NCBI GenBank assembly: GCA_011522905.1
Contig: WTIB01000030.1
Span: 1 to 6,913, forward strand
Length of the DNA stretch: 6,913 nt
Reading direction: 5' to 3'
From: Crocinitomicaceae bacterium
Lineage (GTDB): Bacteria; Bacteroidota; Bacteroidia; Flavobacteriales_D; Crocinitomicaceae
Shown here: positions 1 through 4,828 of the stretch, in pieces
Layout: every line of letters begins with the position of its first letter
Position numbering within the stretch: the first letter of the stretch is position 1
The notes under the pieces: model-generated
Told to the model about the DNA's origin: nothing
Database searches by the model: none
What the model saw: the letters and a program-made list of their open reading frames with translations, nothing else
Translations under genes and position numbers: made by a program

Positions 1-290
1 CTTTTGAGGCAAATAACTCTGAATACATCATTTCAAATTGTGAAGAAATTGTTCTACTTGATCTTGAGGGAGATGAGGGCATTTACAATCATTCTCAGGC
101 TAAAATGGTGCTAAACGACTTTTTTAAGGATTATCCGAAGGGTGATTTCGAGTATACTTTTCAGGGTAAAAATTCAGATGAAGAGATATTTTCTGTGGCC
201 TCTTATCAAGTGCTTACCAATAAATTTACAGTATTGTTTTCTTTCTCAAAGGAAGAAAATAAGATAGAGAGTATTCGCATCAGTAAGTAA
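1..290 (+). CDS. DUF4783-like exported protein, 3' end only
   Basis: The reading frame is open from the left edge to a TAA at 288-290 and gives 95 residues, so the gene begins outside the window. The visible part matches what I recall of the DUF4783 family of small Bacteroidota proteins: a stretch on a target such as EIVLLDLEGDEGIY, then a 'YNHSQAKMVLNDFF' segment, a 'YTFQGKNSDEEIFSVASY' strand pair, and a closing 'KIESIRISK' strand. The fold is probably NTF2-like (alpha plus curved beta sheet), and the family is usually exported. The family is about 120-140 residues, so roughly 30, including a signal peptide, are missing. The ATG at 105 is internal and should not be taken as the start, because the conserved region begins upstream of it. 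The biochemical role is unknown. No clear terminator follows; the next gene has its own promoter. Confidence 0.75.
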   Translation, partial: FEANNSEYIISNCEEIVLLDLEGDEGIYNHSQAKMVLNDFFKDYPKGDFEYTFQGKNSDEEIFSVASYQVLTNKFTVLFSFSKEENKIESIRISK

Positions 291-329
291 TCGAGTTTAA
301 TTTTATCTGTTTGTCAGGCGTTGTAAAAC

Positions 330-359
330 TTGTGAATTCGAAAATTAGTTGTACTTTTG
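330..359 (+). promoter_or_regulatory. Bacteroidota-type promoter for the mini lipoprotein gene
   Basis: A perfect TAnnTTTG -7 box (TACTTTTG, 352-359) lies 19 nt downstream of a TTG -33 element (330-332), within the spacing known for the primary sigma factor of this phylum. Transcription would start near 364-367, giving a leader of about 25 nt that is A/T-rich with no Shine-Dalgarno, as is usual in this phylum. Confidence 0.65.
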
Positions 360-390
360 CCACGTTAAAAACCAATTAAATTAATTTAAG

Positions 391-507
391 ATGAAAAAGA
401 TTTTTTCTATTATCATGTTGGCTGCTGCAGTTTCTTTGGTAACATTGTCTGCATGTGGTGATGCTTCTGGTGATGCTTCTGAGGACGCTACTGAGAACGC
501 TGAGTAA
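391..507 (+). CDS. Tiny acidic lipoprotein (38 aa)
   Basis: This short gene encodes 38 residues. Residues 1-21 form a lipoprotein signal peptide: MKK, a hydrophobic core (IFSIIMLAAAVSLV), then the lipobox LSAC with the lipidated cysteine at residue 22. The mature part is only 17 residues, with six acidic and no basic ones, and contains a perfect GDAS-GDAS tandem followed by a degenerate ED-A-T-E-N-A-E. It should be exported by Sec, processed by Lgt and LspA, and anchored in the inner or outer membrane. Acidic residues soon after the cysteine recall the surface-export signal of Bacteroidota lipoproteins, but they are not consecutive, so surface display is uncertain. The gene is monocistronic, with a consensus promoter just upstream and a strong terminator just downstream, which supports a real and possibly abundant product. 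I do not recognise a named family. Confidence 0.72.
   Translation: MKKIFSIIMLAAAVSLVTLSACGDASGDASEDATENAE
457..480 (+). repeat. Perfect 12-nt tandem repeat inside the lipoprotein gene
   Basis: GGTGATGCTTCT occurs twice head to tail (457-468 and 469-480), encoding GDAS twice. The next nine bases (GAGGACGCT) look like a decayed further copy. This is in frame, so gain or loss of a unit would only change the length of the mature peptide. Confidence 0.85.
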
Positions 508-527
508 GCAAAACAACAAAAAAGATT

Positions 528-553
528 AAGGGCGAGGGATTCGCCCTTTTTTT
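528..553. terminator. Strong intrinsic terminator, probably bidirectional
   Basis: An 8-bp perfect stem (AAGGGCGA at 528-535 with TCGCCCTT at 541-548) closes a 5-nt loop and runs into a seven-T tract (547-553). It ends the mini lipoprotein transcript. On the minus strand the same stem is followed by TTAATCTTTTTTG, a less perfect U-tract, so it may also terminate the convergent S46 peptidase gene, whose stop codon lies 8 nt away. Confidence 0.88.
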
Positions 554-560
554 ATGCCTT

Positions 561-2624
561 TTATTTTGTAATCAAGGTCATTTCATCCACTAGATACTTC
601 GCATTGGAGTACTTGTCAATCACCCAAAGTACATATTTGATGTCAACAACGATGTTTCTGCATCTATTTGGGTCGAACATATAATCACTCATGGTACTCT
701 CCCAGCTCCTGTCAAAATTCAATCCCATTAAATTTCCTTCCGCGTCAATTACTGGGGACCCCGAGTTGCCTCCGGTTGTGTGATTTGAACCTGAAAAGCA
801 TACCCAAAGCTCACCATCTTGAGCGTAAGGACCATAATCTTTAGCTTTATGTAGCTCCAGCATTCTTGGTTTTAATGTAAAATCTGGATTCCCAGAATTA
901 TATTTAGCAATAATTCCATCTAATGTAGTGTGCTCGGAATAAATTTTACCATCAGCAGGTACCGAACCTTCCAATTGCCCATAGCTGATACGCAATGTGC
1001 TGTTCGCATCAGGCCAATGTTTTTTATCTGGGAACATTTCTTTTTTCCCTGCGACATATGTCTGGAGTAATTCTGTTCGTTTTTGAGAATAGCTTCGATA
1101 TCCTGGAATTACCTCTGAATACCAATTGGAGTATAGCTCGTTGTAATGAGCATAACCTTTATCTTTTTTCAGTTTTTTGACACTTTTTGCGTTGAATTTT
1201 TCAATGAATCTTATATACCTGTCCAAATCCGTAAAATTTGATTTTTGATAGATTGTTCCGGCTGTGATAAATGTTTTTAATGACACCTTTTTTAGATATT
1301 CATTGGTTAATAGGGTAAATATTTCAGCATCAATTTCTTGATTGTAGTTTTTGAAAAATCCTTCAGCACTTTTTATAAGTGCTTTTTTCTTTTCACGAAG
1401 CTCCCCATTTGCCGCATATTTTTCGTAATTCATAATTAGATCATTTGTAGAGCGAATTAATTTGAAATATTCAGGCCCTACATAGAAATATTCAATGCCC
1501 ATCGAGTATTTAAATTCTAAATCAAATGATTCATCCGAAAGGGTATTCAATTGTTCAACAATCGATCCATATTTGGTTTTCCATTCCTTCTTTGAATTTG
1601 CTCTTTGCGTGAAATCAGCTTCAGTTTGTAGTTTTAGCGTAACCGCATCAAGGCGTTTTAATCCATCAATTTGACCAATCCATTTTTTCCATGCATTTGA
1701 AATTCTTGCTTGCTTTGAGGCATATTGAATTCTTACCAATTCAGAATTCTTCATGGCTTTATCAATTACGGATAAGGATAAGTCTCTCATTCGGATTCTT
1801 GCCGGTCTTTCTTTGGATATAATTTGATTTAAATAACTTGAGCTTACATGCTGTTCTGTTCTGCCCGGGAATCCATATACCATGGTAAAGTCACCTTTTT
1901 TTCTTTCTTTCATAGAAATGGGTAAATAGTGTAAAGGGGTGTATGGTATATTTTCATCAGAGTAGGCGGCAGGCTTATTGTCTTTTCCTGCATAAATCCT
2001 AAATACTGAAAAATCCCCAGTATGACGAGGCCATACCCAGTTGTCGGTATCTCCTCCAAACTTGCCAATTGAATTCGGTGGGGTTCCCACAAATCGGACA
2101 TCGAGGAAGGTTTCGGTCACCATCAAATAATAATCGTTTCCATAATTAAAAGCCTTTACGCTCCCTTCATAATGGGTTCCTTCAGTAGCTTCTTGAACAA
2201 TTTGGTCAATTTCAAAACCATCATTTATTTTTTTTGTGACGTCTTCGATTCTAACAATTCTCATTGCCGTTAGACCCGGATTTGCCAGTTCCTCGCTTAA
2301 ATTTTGGGCCCAAAAACCATTTTCGATATAATTGTTTTCGAGAGAAGAATGAGATTGAATTTGAGAATATCCACAATGATGATTAGTTAACAGTAAGCCT
2401 TTGTTTGAAACCAGTTCAGATGTACATCCTCCTCCAAATTGGAAAATAGCGTCCTTGATACTTGCGTTATTCACACTATATATATCTTCTGCTGTCAGTT
2501 TCATACCTTTTGCTTGCATATCGGACTCAAAAGCCTTGATCAGCGAGGGTATAAGCATACCTTCATCGGCCAGCGCAGCAAAATGAATTAGAAAGGATAA
2601 TACAGTTATGTTCAATATTTTCAT
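561..2624 (-). CDS. S46 family dipeptidyl peptidase, predicted Asp/Glu-specific DPP11
   Basis: This is a 687-residue S46 serine peptidase, which removes dipeptides from the N-terminus of peptides in the periplasm. The signal peptide is residues 1-19 (ending FAALA), leaving the typical DEGM mature N-terminus. The chymotrypsin-like triad is visible: His83 in TNHHCGY, Asp204 in WPRHTGDF and Ser621 in GGNSGSPV. Asn195, Trp196, Arg200 and Asn310 match the residues that bind the substrate amino terminus in solved S46 structures, and the helical lid lies between about 260 and 560. Arg639, exactly 18 residues after Ser621 in the FDRSWE motif, occupies the position of Arg673 in Porphyromonas DPP11; DPP7 has Gly there. 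Acidic P1 specificity is therefore predicted. The His-Asp distance (121 residues) is shorter than in the characterised enzymes as I recall them, because of a short loop near 130-150. It is monocistronic, convergent with the lipoprotein gene and divergent from ribF. The start is fixed by the signal peptide. Confidence 0.95.
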   Translation of the reverse strand: MKILNITVLSFLIHFAALADEGMLIPSLIKAFESDMQAKGMKLTAEDIYSVNNASIKDAIFQFGGGCTSELVSNKGLLLTNHHCGYSQIQSHSSLENNYIENGFWAQNLSEELANPGLTAMRIVRIEDVTKKINDGFEIDQIVQEATEGTHYEGSVKAFNYGNDYYLMVTETFLDVRFVGTPPNSIGKFGGDTDNWVWPRHTGDFSVFRIYAGKDNKPAAYSDENIPYTPLHYLPISMKERKKGDFTMVYGFPGRTEQHVSSSYLNQIISKERPARIRMRDLSLSVIDKAMKNSELVRIQYASKQARISNAWKKWIGQIDGLKRLDAVTLKLQTEADFTQRANSKKEWKTKYGSIVEQLNTLSDESFDLEFKYSMGIEYFYVGPEYFKLIRSTNDLIMNYEKYAANGELREKKKALIKSAEGFFKNYNQEIDAEIFTLLTNEYLKKVSLKTFITAGTIYQKSNFTDLDRYIRFIEKFNAKSVKKLKKDKGYAHYNELYSNWYSEVIPGYRSYSQKRTELLQTYVAGKKEMFPDKKHWPDANSTLRISYGQLEGSVPADGKIYSEHTTLDGIIAKYNSGNPDFTLKPRMLELHKAKDYGPYAQDGELWVCFSGSNHTTGGNSGSPVIDAEGNLMGLNFDRSWESTMSDYMFDPNRCRNIVVDIKYVLWVIDKYSNAKYLVDEMTLITK

Positions 2625-2718
2625 AGTCGTTTATTTTCGCTAAAAATAGAAGTAATCATTTGAAACAGAAAGACAATATCCAACAAATACCTAAATTTGC
2701 GGTTTATCTATACAGTAA
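2625..2718. other. Divergent intergenic region between the S46 peptidase and ribF
   Basis: These 94 nt must hold the promoters of both divergent genes. On the plus strand there is a perfect -7 box at 2692-2699. On the minus strand the best -7 candidate is TATTTTTA (2641-2648 read in reverse), one base off consensus, with the nearest TTG 25 nt upstream, which is too far for confidence. No operator-like palindrome is evident. Confidence 0.5.
2692..2699 (+). promoter_or_regulatory. Candidate -7 box of the ribF promoter
   Basis: TAAATTTG is a perfect match to TAnnTTTG. It sits 20 nt upstream of the ribF GTG and would give a leader of roughly 10-15 nt. No TTG lies in the expected window; the nearest (2660-2662, within TTTG) is 29 nt upstream, so the -33 element is weak or absent. 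Confidence 0.42.
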
Positions 2719-3666
2719 GTGAGGATATTTCGTGATTTAATTGATTTGGCTGAATTTAAAAATTCAGTAGTGACCATTGGCACATTCGACGGTGTTCATC
2801 TTGGACATCAAAAAATATTGAATAAATTAAAAAATGAAGCCAATGATATAAATGGGGAGTCGCTATTATTTACATTTTATCCTCATCCTCGCATGGTGAT
2901 CTTCCCAGAAAGTCATAATTTGAAGCTCATTCAAACCATTGATGAGAAAATTGAAAGTTTGAGAGAATTTGGATTGGATAATTTAATTATCTATCCATTC
3001 ACAAAAGAATTCTCAAGATTAACAGCTTTTGAATTTGTTCGGGATATATTGGTGGACAAATTAAAGGTTAAAAAGTTAGTTATTGGATATGACCATCAAT
3101 TTGGAAGAAATAGGGAAGGTGATATTGAGTTTCTCAGAGAAACAGCAAATATTTTTGATTTTGAAGTGATAGAAATTTCCGCAGAGGAAATAGATGAAGT
3201 AAACGTAAGCTCTACAAAAATCAGAAATTCTATAATAGATGGAAATATTGCCAGAGCAAATGAGTTTATGGGGAAGCCCTTTCAAGTTCAAGGTAAGGTA
3301 GTCCAAGGTAAAAAATTAGGTAGGGAAATCGGTTATCCTACCATTAATCTTCAATTGAATAATGAGCATAAAATCATGCCATTAGATGGGGTATATGCTG
3401 TTCAGGTTCATATAGCTGGATCGAAACACTTTGGAATGATGAATATTGGTATTAATCCTACGATCAATGATCCATACAAGGAAGAGAAAAAATACGAGGT
3501 GCATTTATTTGATTTTGATCAAAACCTTTATGATGAAAATGTGATTGTCTTATTCCGTAAATTTATACGAGAAGAAAAAACTTTCGATAATTTAGATGCA
3601 TTGAAATTGCAGATTCAAGCTGATGAAAAAAACATACGTAAATATTTTAATATTCATTGCGATTAG
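2719..3666 (+). CDS. ribF: Bifunctional riboflavin kinase / FAD synthetase
   Basis: The 315-residue product converts riboflavin to FMN (ATP-dependent kinase) and FMN to FAD (adenylyltransferase) in the cytoplasm. The N-terminal nucleotidyltransferase domain (about 15-175) shows GTFDGVHLGH at 21-30 with the HxGH-type nucleotide-binding signature, YPHPR at 54-58, GYDHQFGRNREGD at 123-135 and the SSTKIR motif at 164-169. The C-terminal flavokinase domain (about 183-310) shows GREIGYPTINL (201-211, the PTxN motif binding ATP/Mg), GVYAV, MNIGINPT, and the YEVHLFDFDQNLYDE / FIREEKTFDNLDALKLQI end. Length is normal for the family. The start is the rare GTG: an in-frame TAA lies directly before it, the family N-terminus ('MRIFRDL') begins here, and the first in-frame ATG comes after the active-site motif. 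Its last 44 nt overlap the following LRR gene, so the two are probably co-transcribed. Confidence 0.97.
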   Translation: MRIFRDLIDLAEFKNSVVTIGTFDGVHLGHQKILNKLKNEANDINGESLLFTFYPHPRMVIFPESHNLKLIQTIDEKIESLREFGLDNLIIYPFTKEFSRLTAFEFVRDILVDKLKVKKLVIGYDHQFGRNREGDIEFLRETANIFDFEVIEISAEEIDEVNVSSTKIRNSIIDGNIARANEFMGKPFQVQGKVVQGKKLGREIGYPTINLQLNNEHKIMPLDGVYAVQVHIAGSKHFGMMNIGINPTINDPYKEEKKYEVHLFDFDQNLYDENVIVLFRKFIREEKTFDNLDALKLQIQADEKNIRKYFNIHCD

Positions 3667-4198
3667 CTGTTCTCCATCTTGTTTTAGTCAGCAATATCTT
3701 TCTCTAAAACAGGCTTTACTAATTCCAAAAGATTCGGTTACTCATCTTAAAATATCCAAGCATAAATTAACTGAGGTGCCGAGTATTGTTTGGGGGTTTA
3801 GGAATTTAGTTGCACTGGATTTATCCAAAAATAGACTCAATTCTATACCTGATTCCATAGCTGTTTTATCGCATTTAGAGGAACTTATTTTAAGAAAGAA
3901 CAAACTGACTATTTTTCCCACGTCTCTTTATAAGCTAAAAAGACTCAAATATTTGAATTTAAGCAGTAATCAAATTGGATATGTCCCGAATGGAATTGTG
4001 AATTGTTCTGAATTGACCGAGTTAGATTTATACAATAACCCTATTAGTGATTTGGGTGATGGCTTACAAGGGTTACAAAAATTGAAACGATTAGACCTTC
4101 GCGGACTCATGATGAATGCCAAAAAACAAGCTCAAATTTCGGCTAAAATTTCTGGTGTTCAGGTACTATTTGACGCCCCATGTAATTGTGTAAATTAA
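3623..4198 (+). CDS. Exported leucine-rich-repeat protein
   Basis: The 191-residue product begins with a signal sequence (MKKTYVNILIFIAI) and then carries five consecutive 23-residue LRRs at 42-64, 65-87, 88-110, 111-133 and 134-156, plus a capping half repeat LDLRG at 157-161. The consensus is LxLxxNxLxxxPxxIxxLxxL. A short tail (162-191) ends in CNC-VN and may cap the solenoid. The signal can be read in two ways: a lipoprotein with Cys16 (AISC fits the lipobox pattern), or signal peptidase I cleavage after CFS before Q23. LRR solenoids bind proteins or glycans, and no enzymatic domain is present, so a binding or scaffolding role outside the inner membrane is the most that can be said. The ATG lies 44 nt inside ribF in another frame. 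No other start preserves the signal sequence, and no clear SD precedes it. No obvious terminator follows. Confidence 0.88.
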   Translation: MKKTYVNILIFIAISCSPSCFSQQYLSLKQALLIPKDSVTHLKISKHKLTEVPSIVWGFRNLVALDLSKNRLNSIPDSIAVLSHLEELILRKNKLTIFPTSLYKLKRLKYLNLSSNQIGYVPNGIVNCSELTELDLYNNPISDLGDGLQGLQKLKRLDLRGLMMNAKKQAQISAKISGVQVLFDAPCNCVN

Positions 4199-4214
4199 TT
4201 TCTTCTATTTATAT

Positions 4215-4245
4215 TTTGATGATTGTTTTCATTACATTATATTTA
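4215..4245 (+). promoter_or_regulatory. Candidate promoter for the small-protein/adhesin pair
   Basis: TTTG at 4215-4218 is followed after 19 nt by TATATTTA (4238-4245), a -7 box with one mismatch at the final G. Spacing is right for the phylum, but the sequence is AT-rich, so a chance match is quite possible. Confidence 0.3.
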
Positions 4246-4291
4246 CGTCCAACTAGACTAAACATAAACGGACAAAATTAAACTTAAGCTA

Positions 4292-4463
4292 AACTATAAC
4301 TATACTCAATTTTCATCAATCGAATTATTTAAAATCATCATTTTCATCATTGGCCTTTAGGCTTTTTCATCAATAAGATTTCGATTTATTGTTCCAGTTT
4401 TAAACGTATTGGTGCATATTTTTTTGCGCATTCATGTTTAGTTAAGAACTGAACTATAACTAT
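4292..4463 (+). repeat. 12-nt direct repeat 160 nt apart, second copy touching a start codon
   Basis: AACTATAACTAT is found at 4292-4303 and 4452-4463. The similarity extends leftward (TTAAG-CTAAACTATAACTAT against TTAAGAACTGAACTATAACTAT, with a 2-nt gap). The second copy ends in the first two bases of the ATG at 4462, while the first copy continues with A instead of G, so lacks a start codon. No inverted termini are seen in the 148 nt between. Confidence 0.7.
4310..4374 (+). repeat. Three direct copies of TTTTCATCAWT
   Basis: The 11-mer occurs at 4310-4320, 4341-4351 and 4364-4374 (starts 31 and 23 nt apart), with a shorter related ATCATCA at 4334-4340. The copies are too irregularly spaced for a CRISPR array. 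They could be binding sites for a regulator, or simply low-complexity DNA. Confidence 0.55.
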
Positions 4464-4827
4464 GAAAACTACTTTATTATCATCACTCTTACTGGTCTTA
4501 TCCTATTGTACAATTGGTCAGGTGAATTTCCACGAAATCAAACTTGGCTCCAAATATTCTGAACAAGCGCTTACGGAAGCAATTGAAAAAGCGAATTGGT
4601 GTGGTTATTATCATGAATTTGAAAACTATGAACTACATTTTGATGATGGAGCAGTGGTCAAGTTGAAGAATAAGATGCAGATGACATCTGATTCCAATGG
4701 AGAACCAATTGAACAAAATTGTTTTCAGAATATTTCAGGAAAATCTGAGAATATTCATTTCATAAATTCAAGTGGATGGATAGTGGTTCCAAAAGAAAAA
4801 GTTGTTCCAAAATCAAAGAAGAATTAA
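4462..4827 (+). CDS. Small secreted protein of unknown function
   Basis: The 121-residue product has a signal peptide (MKTTLLSSLLLVLSYCTIGQ) with probable signal peptidase I cleavage near residue 19-20, before VNFHEIKLGSKYSEQ. The lipobox is not met, because Tyr precedes the Cys. The mature part of about 100 residues has an amphipathic helix (about 32-44), a beta-rich centre (ELHFDDGAVVKLKNKMQM), two cysteines (Cys47 and Cys87) that could pair in the oxidising periplasm, and a basic tail (VVPKEKVVPKSKKN). I recognise no family. The tail is lysine-rich and may be disordered. Its TAA is separated by a single G from the ATG of the giant surface protein, so the two are almost certainly translated from one mRNA. 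A role as a partner or accessory of that protein is possible but unproven. The ATG is the first in frame that yields a signal peptide. Confidence 0.75.
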   Translation: MKTTLLSSLLLVLSYCTIGQVNFHEIKLGSKYSEQALTEAIEKANWCGYYHEFENYELHFDDGAVVKLKNKMQMTSDSNGEPIEQNCFQNISGKSENIHFINSSGWIVVPKEKVVPKSKKN

Positions 4828-4828
4828 G

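Larger units (their letters stand above)
4199..4461. other. AT-rich intergenic leader with short direct repeats
   Basis: These 263 nt have no plausible gene on either strand. They hold a candidate promoter near the left end (4215-4245), three copies of an 11-mer (4310-4374), a separated 12-nt direct repeat (4292-4303 and 4452-4463), a weak GCC/GGC hairpin at 4353-4362 and a seven-T run at 4419-4425. If the left promoter is used, the transcript of the downstream pair has a leader of more than 200 nt. No recognised riboswitch or RNA family was identified. Confidence 0.5.

Noticed and set aside
105..290. ATG at 105 as the start of a 61-residue protein
   Set aside because: The same frame is open to the left edge and the upstream residues belong to the same DUF4783-like domain, so this ATG is internal.
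995..1180. Plus-strand open frame inside the S46 peptidase gene
   Set aside because: It is antisense to well-conserved peptidase sequence, has no promoter or family features, and is explained as a chance frame. The same applies to 1910-2101 (minus) and 2401-2586 (plus).
3076..3306. Minus-strand open frame inside ribF
   Set aside because: It lies opposite conserved RibF motifs; its cysteine- and tyrosine-rich product looks like nothing functional.
4353..4367. GGCCTTTAGGC followed by T-rich DNA as a terminator for the LRR gene
   Set aside because: The pairing allows only about three base pairs around a four-base loop, too weak for an intrinsic terminator.
4310..4374. Possible CRISPR array
   Set aside because: The repeats are only 11 nt, the spacing is uneven, and no cas genes are present.
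4417..4426. TATTTTTTTG as a -7 box before the 4462 gene
   Set aside because: The TA-to-TTTG spacing is two bases too long, and no TTG sits at the right distance upstream.
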